In this document: piece by piece, positions 19,246 to 28,525 of the stretch | Layout: each line of letters starts with the position of its first letter | Position numbering within the stretch: the first letter of the stretch is position 1 | Origin: Acinetobacter lwoffii | Lineage (GTDB): Bacteria; Pseudomonadota; Gammaproteobacteria; Pseudomonadales; Moraxellaceae | Direction of reading: 5' to 3' | Assembly: GCF_019343495.1 (NCBI RefSeq) | Contig: NZ_CP072549.1 | Coordinates: 1,798,001-1,862,000 of the forward strand | Length of the DNA stretch: 64,000 nt | Position numbers and translations under genes: made by a program | Notes under the pieces: model-generated | Databases searched by the model: none | The model's input: only the letters and a program-made list of their open reading frames with translations | What the model was told of the DNA's origin: nothing

Positions 19246-19824
19246 TTAGTGTGGCTGAAGGTGGGTTACTTGCAGCAACTGACAATGAGCACGATATTCA
19301 GAGCCCGTCCCGACCCGGAATTCTTGTCCAGTCGTGCCTGAATGAACTGTCACCAGATCACCAGTGAGCGTGATTTTCTGCCCCGATTTTAGCCGGCGAA
19401 TCTGATCGGCAATTTTTTCAGTGGCAGCAATCAGACTAAAATACTGTACATGCGTATTGACGAAGTCACGCTCCGCTTTATTGGTTTGTCCTTCGAGCTG
19501 ATAGCAGCGTTTTGCTTCATCAAACTCCAGTTTTGCCTGTATAGCGGGCAGCGGTTGAGTCAGCAACAGCACATCAATATTACTCAGATAGGCCAGATCA
19601 TTAAAATGCCCCACCACAGGGCTGGCCTGATGCAGCACCCGACGATCAGGTTTTACGAAACGGTGATCATGCACAATATAAGTCGCGGAAATGCGCTTAA
19701 CGGGTTCTACTTTAAAGTTTTTAAGTACGCCCTTTTCTTGCAGATGCGGAATGGCACGAAAAAATTCATTCCACACCCAGAGTCCTAGCATAAACAGCAG
19801 CGCAGTGATCAGTAATTTTTGCAT
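19246..19824 (-). CDS. Membrane-anchored or exported protein of unknown function, distant paralogue of the product at 17843
   Basis: The 192-residue protein has an N-terminal hydrophobic segment (about residues 3-20) and an otherwise soluble body that should lie in the periplasm. The stretch KIADQIRRLKSGQKITLTG, then one cysteine in AHCQLLQVTHL, parallels the protein at 17843-18406. I know no function for this family. It precedes the PF10107-like gene's stop by 27 bases on the same strand, which could mean cotranscription. Confidence 0.7.
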   Translation of the reverse strand: MQKLLITALLFMLGLWVWNEFFRAIPHLQEKGVLKNFKVEPVKRISATYIVHDHRFVKPDRRVLHQASPVVGHFNDLAYLSNIDVLLLTQPLPAIQAKLEFDEAKRCYQLEGQTNKAERDFVNTHVQYFSLIAATEKIADQIRRLKSGQKITLTGDLVTVHSGTTGQEFRVGTGSEYRAHCQLLQVTHLQPH

Positions 19825-19851
19825 AATTTTTTATTCTTCACTGGATTTTGG

Positions 19852-20319
19852 TCAATCCTGAAAATCAATCCGAATGGTTTCAAAACGTACCCGCCCTTCC
19901 TGAACCGCACGGGCAATGGCTTGCTGGCCTTTGGTCAGACGTGCTCCGCCACTTTTAATGTCAATCAAAACCACTTCAATATCTTCAGCGTCGCCTTCGC
20001 CATCACGAAAATCGGTATAACCATCAAAGACCACATAATCCACCGGATCACCCAAAAACTTGGCATCACTCGGCAGATATTGAAATTCCGGCATGATCGG
20101 CGCGAGCTGTTCCGCCATTTTTCCTTTGAGAACTGCACGGCTGGTATTCACGCTGCGTTTTTGCGCGGCAATGAGGGACTGCTGATGCTCTAGTTCCAGC
20201 TCGGCAATATACTGCTCATATTCGGCCTTGATCCGTCCATTGCGCGTCTGACTTAAAATAATAGTGGTCAATACCACCCCGATACATGCGCCAATCAACA
20301 TGGCCATCCATATGGACAT
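19852..20319 (-). CDS. Membrane-anchored Holliday-junction-resolvase-related protein (PF10107-like)
   Basis: The 155-residue product has an N-terminal membrane segment (residues 4-22), a coiled-coil-like stretch rich in E and Q, and a C-terminal nuclease-like core. The core ends with DYVVFDG, VVLIDIKSGGARL and TKGQQAIARAVQEG, which fits the D-x(n)-(D/E)xK pattern of the PD-(D/E)XK fold and the family often called endonuclease-related to archaeal Holliday junction resolvase. It is divergent from a ParA-type ATPase. Whether it cuts DNA is not known. Confidence 0.7.
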   Translation of the reverse strand: MSIWMAMLIGACIGVVLTTIILSQTRNGRIKAEYEQYIAELELEHQQSLIAAQKRSVNTSRAVLKGKMAEQLAPIMPEFQYLPSDAKFLGDPVDYVVFDGYTDFRDGEGDAEDIEVVLIDIKSGGARLTKGQQAIARAVQEGRVRFETIRIDFQD

Positions 20320-20443
20320 TCAATCTTCCTAATTTGCCTGATTTTTATAGCATCGCATTCGACTGAAGTTGAGGACTTCGGCCATTTGCATACTTGAAAA
20401 GAATGATATGCTAGGCCGGAACAGAATAAAATCACCTTGAGTC

Positions 20444-21088
20444 ATGAAAACAATTTTAGTTGCGAATCAGAAAGGCGGTTGTGGCAAAACCATGACAGCC
20501 ATTAGTTTGGCGTCAGCACTCGCACAAAAGGGTTATAAGGTGGCATTGGCCGATGCCGACAACCAGAAATCAACATTGCAATGGCTCAAGCATCGTCCGG
20601 CACAGGCAGCGCAGATCCAAAGTCTGGACTGGCGCAATAGCAAGTCCATTGGTGATGCGCCGAAACAGATCGAATACCTGATTATTGATGCACCAGGTGC
20701 TTTGACCGATGATCATGCCGAACAGCTGATCAGTGAAGCACATGCGATTATCATCCCGATCCAGCCTTCTTTTTTTGATATCGATTCGACCCGCCGTTTT
20801 CTCAAACATTTGCAGGACATCAAACGCATCCGTAAGGGCAAGGTTGAAATTTTACTTTTGGCCAATCGCACCAAAGCAAATGCAGCCAGCAATCAGGACA
20901 TACAGCAGTTTTTTGACAAGATTGACCAGCAGCCAGTGGCTTGGATTTCGGAACGTGCCCCTTATAGCCGACTGGCTATGGAAGGCCTGTCCGTCTTTGA
21001 TAAACCTCAGAAAATCTATCGGGAGCTGCAGGCTCAATGGCAACCGGTACTGAATGCCATTATTGATGATCCGAGTCAGTGGTTTTGA
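20444..21088 (+). CDS. ParA/MinD-family ATPase without a ParB neighbour
   Basis: The 214-residue protein is a deviant Walker-A ATPase: KGGCGKT near residue 10, the signature aspartate in ADADNQKSTLQWL, and the Walker-B-like IIDAPG. Such proteins position plasmids, chromosomes or protein clusters on the nucleoid. The protein is short and lacks an N-terminal DNA-binding domain, like the ParA proteins that act alone or with an adaptor. No ParB, adaptor or parS-like repeat is visible beside it. It is divergent from the PF10107-like nuclease gene. Confidence 0.85.
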   Translation: MKTILVANQKGGCGKTMTAISLASALAQKGYKVALADADNQKSTLQWLKHRPAQAAQIQSLDWRNSKSIGDAPKQIEYLIIDAPGALTDDHAEQLISEAHAIIIPIQPSFFDIDSTRRFLKHLQDIKRIRKGKVEILLLANRTKANAASNQDIQQFFDKIDQQPVAWISERAPYSRLAMEGLSVFDKPQKIYRELQAQWQPVLNAIIDDPSQWF

Positions 21089-21177
21089 GTCAATCATCTG
21101 AATCGTGGTATAGCTTTGGGAAAATAATCTCGCTACTTGGCTAGCTATCATTTTCGATCGCTTTTTTTTCAGTTAAT

Positions 21178-22347
21178 ATGCCTCAACACGACCTAAAAAA
21201 TGAGTCATTAAATTCAGTGCAACAGTACGCGCCTACATTACAAAAAGTCTTATTATTTGGATTGTTCTTTATCCTGATTTTTTTGAGTTTTCATATACTC
21301 AAGTATTTCATCATTCCTGTAGTTTGGGCAGCCATTATTGCCTATATGACTTGGCCGCTGTATCAGTCGGTGTTACGCCTGTGCGGCAATCGACCAACAT
21401 TGAGCGCAACCGTAATGATCTTGGCCGTGATTCTAGTCTTTGGTCTGCCGTTTATTTTCGCCATTTTCATGCTGCAGCACGAAGGTCGTAACCTGTATTT
21501 TGAATTGCAGCGACAAGTGTTTTCCGGTCACCTGAATGTCCCTGATTTTATTCGCGGGCTTCCGATTGTCGGCAAGGAAATTACCCGAACCTTAAATGAA
21601 ATCAATACGGATCCGCAGAGTATTGCACTGTCGGTATCGACCTGGATTCAAGGCCATCTGAATTACGGCAAAGTGGTGTTGAATGAAGTTAGTAAAAACA
21701 TCTTTAAATTATGTTTTGCGATACTTTCGCTGTTTTTCTTCTATCGTGATGGTCAGACCATTTTAAATCAGGTGCGTAAAGCCTTTGAAATGGTGGTCGG
21801 TCCACGTGTACATCATTATTTTTCCACCATTTCTGCGACTACACGTGCCGTAGTATATGGCGTCGGTTTGACCGCAATTGCACAATCCTTATTGGCTGGT
21901 CTGAGCTATTTTGTTGCAGGTGTGCCGAATCCGATGGTTTTAACCATTGTGACCTTTATTTTTGCCCTGATTCCCTTTGGCCCACCTCTCGCCTATAGTG
22001 CGGTGGCGCTATGGCTGTTTTCACAAGGACAAACCATTGAGGCCATTGGGGTCATGGTCTGGGGTGTCTGTATTGTCAGTACTGCCGATAACGTGATTCG
22101 TCCACTGGTAATTTCTGGTGCAACCCAGATTCCTTTCCTGCTGATCATGTTTGGAGTCTTGGGTGGTATTGCCAGTTTTGGTCTGGTCGGGGTGTTTATT
22201 GGCCCGGTGATTCTGGCTGTGCTGCTTGCAATCTGGCGTGAATGGTTACATGAAAGTAATCTGAATGAACCTTTAATGATGCCTAAAGCCACTATGGCAC
22301 ATGAGATTGATCCGGAAACACAAGACACACCGCCCAACGCACCTTAA
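21178..22347 (+). CDS. AI-2E-family (PerM/YdiK-type) membrane permease
   Basis: The 389-residue protein has about eight membrane segments and the family's characteristic C-terminal block: GVPNPMVLTIVTFIFALIPFGPPL, then DNVIRPLVISG and GVFIGPVILA (each a separate stretch). Members include TqsA, PerM and ion antiporters, so the substrate cannot be named. It follows the ParA gene by 89 bases on the same strand but with a pyrimidine-rich gap and its own likely promoter. Confidence 0.88.
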   Translation: MPQHDLKNESLNSVQQYAPTLQKVLLFGLFFILIFLSFHILKYFIIPVVWAAIIAYMTWPLYQSVLRLCGNRPTLSATVMILAVILVFGLPFIFAIFMLQHEGRNLYFELQRQVFSGHLNVPDFIRGLPIVGKEITRTLNEINTDPQSIALSVSTWIQGHLNYGKVVLNEVSKNIFKLCFAILSLFFFYRDGQTILNQVRKAFEMVVGPRVHHYFSTISATTRAVVYGVGLTAIAQSLLAGLSYFVAGVPNPMVLTIVTFIFALIPFGPPLAYSAVALWLFSQGQTIEAIGVMVWGVCIVSTADNVIRPLVISGATQIPFLLIMFGVLGGIASFGLVGVFIGPVILAVLLAIWREWLHESNLNEPLMMPKATMAHEIDPETQDTPPNAP

Positions 22348-22469
22348 AGCATAGATAGAATCGACTTAAACAAAACAAAACATTTAAGTACTGATTCTAT
22401 ATAGAGCTTCTGATCTTGCTCTGTTTAAATGAATCCACAAAACAGAATAAAGATCAGGATGCCAAAATC

Positions 22470-23012
22470 ATGTCTTCATTGTTTAAAATTACGACACTTT
22501 GCGCGTTAAGCGCCGCACTTTTTACCGGTTGTGCATCAACCTCTCCATCAAATGAAGTGGTCAGAGCAGTGACTGTGAATGCTGTAAATGCTCAAGGTGT
22601 GGGCCAAGAGATTGGGACCGTATTACTCAGTGACAGCCCAGCCGGTCTGGTCATTCGTACCAACCTGAAACAACTTCCTGCGGGTGAACGCGGTTTCCAT
22701 ATTCATGAAAATGGTTCATGCGCGCCTGCCATGAAAGACGGCAAGATGGGTGCAGCACTGGCTGCAGGTAGCCATTACAATCCAAATCAGGCACCGCATC
22801 ACGGTACACCAGTGACAGGTCACTTAGGTGATTTACCCGCATTGAAAGTCAATACAGATGGAACTGCACGTGTCACCCTGCTTGCGCCACGTCTGAAACT
22901 GGCTGATGTTCAGGGTCGTGCCATTATGGTACATGCCGGTGGCGACAATTATTCCGATAACCCATTACCCTTGGGCGGCGGCGGTGAACGTATTGCCTGT
23001 GGTGTGATCTAA
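22470..23012 (+). CDS. sodC: Copper-zinc superoxide dismutase, lipoprotein form
   Basis: SodC removes periplasmic superoxide. The 180-residue precursor begins with a lipoprotein signal ending in the lipobox LFTGC, so the mature enzyme should be anchored to the membrane. Metal ligands are visible in GFHIHENGSC, SHYNP, HHGTPVTGHLGDLP and IMVHAGGDNYSDNP, and the second disulfide cysteine in ERIACGVI. I chose the ATG at 22470, with AGGA upstream, since the in-frame start at 22416 would place 18 polar residues before the signal. Confidence 0.93.
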   Translation: MSSLFKITTLCALSAALFTGCASTSPSNEVVRAVTVNAVNAQGVGQEIGTVLLSDSPAGLVIRTNLKQLPAGERGFHIHENGSCAPAMKDGKMGAALAAGSHYNPNQAPHHGTPVTGHLGDLPALKVNTDGTARVTLLAPRLKLADVQGRAIMVHAGGDNYSDNPLPLGGGGERIACGVI

Positions 23013-23038
23013 ACACCTTCATGCCAATGACTCAATAG

Positions 23039-23066
23039 AAAAACGGGCACTATGCCCGTTTTTTAT
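23039..23066. terminator. Rho-independent terminator after sodC
   Basis: AAAACGGGCA and TGCCCGTTTTTT form a stem with a short CTA loop, directly followed by ATAG. Confidence 0.9.
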
Positions 23067-23108
23067 AGACATTTCCTTTATTTTGGCGTCTAAATTGCAT
23101 TCAGAACT

Positions 23109-25322
23109 TTGCGTTTTTACTTCCCGGATCCTGTCCTTGTGAATGCTGCCCGACCTGCGACTGCTACTTTTGTTAAAATTATAAAACCTGTCCTGCTGCC
23201 CTTTCAGTCTAGTGCGCTGATGACTTATTGCCTGCAAATCTTGCTAGTGTTTTTAGGTACCACTTTCGGTCTGAAATTTCTGGGTTATGACTTCTTGATC
23301 GTTCCAGTAACTTTAGGGGCAATTGCCACGGCACTGACTGATTTTGATGACCGGCTAAGCCTGCGTTTGCGCAACCTGTTACTGGTCATCATTCTGTTTT
23401 TTAGTGTCAGCAGCATTCTGGAATTTCTTGCTCCGCATAAATTCTGGTTTGCACTGTGGCTGTCACTGTCGAGTGCACTGTTTATTCTAATGGGTGCATT
23501 AGGCCAACGTTATGCCACAATTTCATTTGGCACCATTTTACTATCAATCTATACCATGTTCGGCTTGGGCGAATATCAGCACTGGTATGAACAGCCGCTT
23601 TATTTTGTCATTGGGGCGCTATGGTACGGCCTGACGTCTATTCTATTTTTTCTGCTGCGTCCTACCTTGCAGGTTCAGGAAAATCTCGCACAAAGCTTGC
23701 AGCACATGTCGGAGTTACTGCTGAGTAAAGCCAAACTGTTTGATCCGGACCAGCATGCGAATGTTGAAAACCTGCTCTATGAGTTGTCACTTAAAAATAC
23801 TTTAGTCATTCAGAGTTTTAACCGCAGCAAAGATTCGCTATTGACCCGACTCAAAGCTTCGCGTGCCAATCGTAATACCATTTACTGGCTGAATCTGTAT
23901 TTTTTGATGCAGGATATTCATGAACAGGCCACCGCGAATTATCTGCATTATGAACAGATCGAACAGCATTTTAGCCGCACTGACCTGATTTTCCGGATTC
24001 AGAAAAATATCCGTCTGCAAGCCCTTGCCTGTCAGCATTTGGCAGAATGTGTACTGCGCAATGAGAAATTTTACCTGTCTACAGATGATGAACTGGCATT
24101 AAAACATTTACAGGAGTCGATGCAGGACTGGATTGCTCAACACCCACAAAATATTGAAGTTAAAAATTTACAGCTTATTCTGGCCAATCTGCTGAGTGTA
24201 TATGAGCAGTTACAACACCTGCATGATCAACAGGCGCTGTATAAGCCACGCTATCAGCAGCATTTTGATGACCTGAGTCTGTTTGATGATGATATTCGCG
24301 ATAGCACAGATCTCTGGCTGAAACTCAAACCGCACTTGAGTCCACAATCGGCACTCTTTCGGCATGCGGTGCGGATTGCCATTGTGTTTCTAGTCGGCTA
24401 TGCCATTTCATTATTGCCCTTTGCAAAAAATGGCTACTGGATTTTACTGACCAGCCTGTTTGTCTGTCAGATCAGTTATTTTGCCACCAAAAGCCGGCTC
24501 AAATTGCGGACCCTAGGAACATTATTGGGTGTCATGCTGGGTGTTCCCATTCTGTATTTTGTGCCAAGTGTCGAAGGTCAGTTACTCCTGACAGTAATTT
24601 TTGGTGTCGGTTTTTTCTATCTACGTTCCAAAAAATATGCCATGGCCACTCTCATGGCGACATTGATGGTACTCCTGATCTTCAACCTGAAAGGTGCCGG
24701 TTACGCGATCATTTTGCCACGTATCATTGATACCCTCATAGGCTGTCTGATTGCCTGGATGGCAGTAAGCTGGATCTGGCCTGACTGGAATTTTCGCAAT
24801 ATTTCCAGCAATATTAAAAAATCATCGCTTGCTACACTGGACTATTTTGCTGCAGTGGTCGAGCAATATCAAAACGGTAAAGATAACAGTATTGCTTACA
24901 GGACTGCACGGCGTCTGGCCCACAATGCACAGATTGATTTATCCAGCATGATTTCAAGCCTGAGTACCGAACCGAATCCAGATCCGCAACTAGTCAAAAG
25001 TGCCTTTCGCTATCTGGTTTATAGCCATAGCCAGCTCAGTTATATTGCAGCATTGGGGAGTCACCGTGAGCAGGTCACTGATGCGCAAATTCTAGATTTA
25101 ATGCGTTGGTGCCAGCAGACCTTAACTGCGGTATTGCTGCAACAACAGCCTTTAGCTACCTACGACATTGATCATAAACTGGCAGAAATTCAACGCTTAA
25201 GTACCCAGGAAAACCAGTCAGCACATCTGCTTTTGGTGCTGAAACAGATCAGTTTATTGCTGGAAACCTTACCGGAATTACTAAAATTACGTCATGAATT
25301 ACTAGGTGCCGAGATTAAATAA
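23109..25322 (+). CDS. yccS: YccS/FUSC-type inner-membrane protein
   Basis: The protein has the YccS layout: six N-terminal membrane segments (with TLGAIATALTDFDDRLSLR and ALGQRYATISFG), a large cytoplasmic domain of about 230 residues, a second set of membrane segments (about 420-560) and a cytoplasmic tail. Relatives of the FUSC superfamily are proposed efflux components. No ATG is available upstream of the first membrane helix; the long frame starts at a TTG (23109), a GTG at 23139 is also possible, and the first ATG (23220) would leave no residues ahead of the first helix. The start is therefore uncertain. Confidence 0.85.
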   Translation: MRFYFPDPVLVNAARPATATFVKIIKPVLLPFQSSALMTYCLQILLVFLGTTFGLKFLGYDFLIVPVTLGAIATALTDFDDRLSLRLRNLLLVIILFFSVSSILEFLAPHKFWFALWLSLSSALFILMGALGQRYATISFGTILLSIYTMFGLGEYQHWYEQPLYFVIGALWYGLTSILFFLLRPTLQVQENLAQSLQHMSELLLSKAKLFDPDQHANVENLLYELSLKNTLVIQSFNRSKDSLLTRLKASRANRNTIYWLNLYFLMQDIHEQATANYLHYEQIEQHFSRTDLIFRIQKNIRLQALACQHLAECVLRNEKFYLSTDDELALKHLQESMQDWIAQHPQNIEVKNLQLILANLLSVYEQLQHLHDQQALYKPRYQQHFDDLSLFDDDIRDSTDLWLKLKPHLSPQSALFRHAVRIAIVFLVGYAISLLPFAKNGYWILLTSLFVCQISYFATKSRLKLRTLGTLLGVMLGVPILYFVPSVEGQLLLTVIFGVGFFYLRSKKYAMATLMATLMVLLIFNLKGAGYAIILPRIIDTLIGCLIAWMAVSWIWPDWNFRNISSNIKKSSLATLDYFAAVVEQYQNGKDNSIAYRTARRLAHNAQIDLSSMISSLSTEPNPDPQLVKSAFRYLVYSHSQLSYIAALGSHREQVTDAQILDLMRWCQQTLTAVLLQQQPLATYDIDHKLAEIQRLSTQENQSAHLLLVLKQISLLLETLPELLKLRHELLGAEIK

Positions 25323-25442
25323 CCAACTGCCTCACTTGGTTATAACTTATTAAAAATATTGAATATATTTTTATTATTAAGATTCAATATTCAGGTGATA
25401 TTCGGTACACTCAAAACTAATTCGGTTAAATCAATATGTATT

Positions 25443-25739
25443 ATGAACATCAAAACTTTGCGTCTGGTCGGTTTGCTTGAAGGGATTTCATTCCTGCTGC
25501 TGTTATTTATCGCGATGCCAGTGAAATATATGATGGATAATCCGATTTTAGTGAAATATGTCGGCATGGGTCATGGCGTACTGTTTGTGCTGTTTCTGGT
25601 GGTGTTATTCGCGGTATGTGAAAAACAGAAATGGTCTCTCAGCATGTTTGTGATGGGTTTAATCGCTTCGATTCTGCCTTTCGGTCCATTCCTGTTTGAT
25701 ATGAAACTAAAGAAGCTGGAACAGCCCGCTGAAGCTTAA
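25443..25739 (+). CDS. DUF3817 integral membrane protein
   Basis: The 98-residue protein has three hydrophobic segments and the DUF3817 pattern: RLVGLLEGISFLLLLFIAMPVKY at the start (read in two parts), the central GMGHGVLF motif, and IASILPFGPFLFD near the end. Its function is unknown. I chose the ATG at 25443; an ATG at 25359 adds 28 residues with no family likeness. It follows yccS by 120 bases on the same strand. Confidence 0.82.
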   Translation: MNIKTLRLVGLLEGISFLLLLFIAMPVKYMMDNPILVKYVGMGHGVLFVLFLVVLFAVCEKQKWSLSMFVMGLIASILPFGPFLFDMKLKKLEQPAEA

Positions 25740-25775
25740 TTGTAGAATCCTAATATAATTAGATCAGTCAAAAGA

Positions 25776-25872
25776 AAATTCTCTCTCCCTTTGGGAGAGA
25801 GTTAGAGAGAGGGAACTTATTAAATACTTAACCTCACCCTAGCCCTCTCCTAAAAGGAGAGGGAAATTCAAT
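25776..25872. repeat. Pair of inverted REP-like hairpins
   Basis: Two hairpins lie 30 bases apart: TCTCTCCC/GGGAGAGA around the TTT loop (25780-25801), and CCCTCTCC/GGAGAGGG around TAAAA (25843-25863). Next to each is a related GA/CT-rich arm (GAGAGAGGGAA and CCTCACCCTAG), and the two units are in opposite orientation, as in bacterial interspersed mosaic elements. The region lies between convergent genes and may also work as a terminator. Confidence 0.7.
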
Positions 25873-25918
25873 ACTGAACATATGATTTCAATAATTTATA
25901 ATTTCCCTTAATAAGGAA

Positions 25919-27148
25919 TCAAAACTCTCCACGCTCTTGTCTTTCCAGCATTAACTGTTTGAGTTGCATGCGTGGCAAAGTAAACCAGAGTGCAATCAAG
26001 ATAAAAGACGCACTGCAATAGGCCCAGATATCATAAGCTTCATATGCCATTCTTACTGCTTCAATTACCACAAAAAAGCTGAGCATCAGGATAATAGAAA
26101 CCGTCGCAGCCACCGTACCTTTGGACACTTCTGAAGACATCAGTGCAAAACGGTATAGTACCGAGAAACTTACGCCCTCACCTAGACTGATACAGGTGGT
26201 GCCGATAATCAGACAATGAACAAAATACTCTGGAATCAATAAGCCCAACATCAATAAACCGGCACCCAACAGCATCAGTGGCAGACCCAATAATACGGTT
26301 TTACCCAGCGGCATTTTATCGATAATTTTCAGCAAAATCAGATTACCTGCAATCAGGCCACCCAAGACCGGAAACTGCGCCAGACCATATTGCACACTAC
26401 TGAATCCAAATTGCTCGACCAGAATCACCGGTGACAAGGCAATCCATAACATCAAGGGCAGACTCACCAAAGGCAAGGCTACAGTCATGATCACAAAGCG
26501 TTTATTTTTTAGAACCTGTTTAAAGTCATCCAGAATATAGCTGACCGGTTGTCTGGGAATACTGACTTTCAGGTTTGGCATTTTGGCTTTCAGGCCAAAC
26601 CAGCTCAGAAATGAAAGAAATGCAATCCCGATAAAGCCCCAATGCCAGGAGATATGATCAATCATAAAGGCACCCAGCACTGGTCCTAGCAAGGGTGCCA
26701 GCAAAGACACATTGGCCATCAGTGCCATGACTTTGATGGCATCACGTTCTTCAAAGCTTTCCTGAATGGCGGCATAACCTACAGCAGTAATAAAGGACAG
26801 GCCAAAGCCCTGTAAAAAGCGCAGGAATAAGAAACTTTCGATATTGGGTGTCAATAAAATGGCCAGACAACTGAGGGTAAAAAATGCCACACCGCCGAGC
26901 AGTACCGTTTTACGTCCGAGACGATCGGACAATGGCCCCAAGATCGCTGCGACAAATGCCCCGCCCAACAGGAAAAAGGACATGGAGGATGGTGCCCATG
27001 AACTACTCACGCCAAAATCACGGGTAATCGCCAGCATGGCCGGTTGAATCAGGTCATTACAGATATAGACTGAGAATTCAAATAGGACCAGTGCCAGCGG
27101 GAACATGAGTGTGGCACGGGTCAGTTTTTGGGTTTGGATTTTTTGCAT
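25919..27148 (-). CDS. craA: MdfA/CraA-type MFS multidrug (chloramphenicol) exporter
   Basis: CraA is the Acinetobacter homologue of E. coli MdfA and exports chloramphenicol with protons. The 409-residue length is identical to what I recall for CraA, and the sequence matches closely: LMFPLALVLFEFSVYI at the first helix, NDLIQPAMLAITRDFGVS, motif A as GPLSDRLGRK, and the long shared ERDAIKVMALMANVSLLAPLLGPVLGAF region (read in parts). A glutamate in the first helix, important in MdfA, is present (LFEFS). It has its own promoter region of about 260 bases upstream. Confidence 0.9.
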   Translation of the reverse strand: MQKIQTQKLTRATLMFPLALVLFEFSVYICNDLIQPAMLAITRDFGVSSSWAPSSMSFFLLGGAFVAAILGPLSDRLGRKTVLLGGVAFFTLSCLAILLTPNIESFLFLRFLQGFGLSFITAVGYAAIQESFEERDAIKVMALMANVSLLAPLLGPVLGAFMIDHISWHWGFIGIAFLSFLSWFGLKAKMPNLKVSIPRQPVSYILDDFKQVLKNKRFVIMTVALPLVSLPLMLWIALSPVILVEQFGFSSVQYGLAQFPVLGGLIAGNLILLKIIDKMPLGKTVLLGLPLMLLGAGLLMLGLLIPEYFVHCLIIGTTCISLGEGVSFSVLYRFALMSSEVSKGTVAATVSIILMLSFFVVIEAVRMAYEAYDIWAYCSASFILIALWFTLPRMQLKQLMLERQERGEF

Positions 27149-27682
27149 GGGAGTTTTTATTGTCAGTCTGCCCGTTTTAACAGACTGAACTTTGTTTAAA
27201 ATAGAAAGAAGAAATTTTAGCAGAGTCCTGTTTTTAAGTCCGTTCTCTTTTTTAATGACCTAATCAAAATATTATTTTTGCTTTTAGCGACTTGAAACCA
27301 AATTATCTAATTCATAAAAATTATTGAAAAGCCGTGAAATGAAAAGTACTTATAATCATTACAAATCAAGGGAGGATACATTATTCATCTATATTCTAAT
27401 AATTTATAAAAATCAAATAGACTCTACTGAATTCCACTCTTGAAACCATTTTTCTTTTCTAACATTTTCAAAATGAAGAATTTGTTCTACCAAGTCTATA
27501 ATTAGTTGATCAATATCTTTTGCTATTGAATATCCTAGCGTTATTTTTGAAATACTCCCACTTTTTAATTGGTCACTACAGTCTAATCTAGAGGAATGAT
27601 AGTTAGCCCTATCCATGATAAATTGATCAATATAATTAACATGTCCTTCTGTTGAAAAATGATCTTGAGGAAAAAATCTTAC

Positions 27683-28525
27683 TAGGGCGTGTCCTCATTT
27701 GAAGAATTGGTTTTAAATACTTAAAATCCTCCTTTGAGTTATTTTTATTTCTATATTTTCAATGGCACGTACTCTTCTTACCGATGATATCTGGCAGCAA
27801 ATTCAAGATACTATGCGATTACATGGTTGCTACCGTTCAAAGAATAGTAGAAATATCATGGAAGCGATCTTATGGAAACTGCGTACAGGCGCCACATGGC
27901 GTGATATTCCTCAAGAATTTTGTCCTTGGCAAACTGCTTATAATCGTTTTAATCGTTGGGCAAGCAAGGGATTGTGGAATAAATTTTTTTTAGATTACGA
28001 GGCGTCTTGGATCAAGAATGGGTATTCATTGACGGAAGCTACATACGCGTGCATCAACATGCAAGTGGAGCTCGGAATGGTTTCGAAAGAGCAATTGGAC
28101 AATCACGTGGTGGACGAACAACAAAAATACATCTTGCAACCGACGCGAATGGATTACCGATTGATTTTAAAATCACTGGGGGTGGCGTCCACGACAGTCA
28201 AGTTGCAAAACAACTGATTGATACTGTAGGCGAGGCAACTTATCTCATTGCTGATAAGGGGTATGATGCTGAGCACATTAGAATATATGCCCAGAACAAG
28301 GATATGATTCCCATCATTCCAATGAGATCAAATAGTAAAAGATCGAATAAGGAGTTTGATAAATATCTATATAAATTAAGACATTTAGTTGAAAATGTGT
28401 TTGCGAGATTGAAGCATTTCCGAGCGATTGCAACCCGATTTGATAAGCTTGCACGAAATTACCAGTCTATGATTTACATTGCTTGCATATTTATTTGGTG
28501 TAAAGCCAAATGAGGACACGCCCTA
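27683..28525 (+). mobile_element. IS5-family insertion sequence (IS427-like group)
   Basis: The element (27685-28523, 839 bp) has perfect inverted ends: GGGCGTGTCCTCATTTG at the left matches the complement of the right end over all 17 bases. It is flanked by TA on both sides, the target duplication of the IS427-like group. The transposase is in two overlapping frames joined by a T-run, also typical of this group. The host gene reads uninterrupted once the element is removed. Confidence 0.92.
27762..28513 (+). CDS. IS5-family transposase, two frames joined by probable -1 frameshift
   Basis: The first frame (from the ATG at 27762) encodes the N-terminal domain with LTDDIWQQIQD and LWKLRTGATWRDIPQEFCPW. 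At the run of eight T residues around 27983-27991 a -1 shift leads into the second frame (...RLRGVLDQEW), which carries the DDE residues in VFIDGSYIRV, LIADKGYDAEH and the glutamate of LVENVFARLK. Without the shift, the first frame ends at 28215 and has no catalytic domain. Programmed frameshifting is well known in this IS group; that it occurs here is inferred. Confidence 0.88.

Noticed and set aside
20444..21088. ParA gene as part of a plasmid or integrated element
   Set aside because: No ParB, replication gene, integrase, att repeat or composition shift surrounds it; neighbours are chromosomal.
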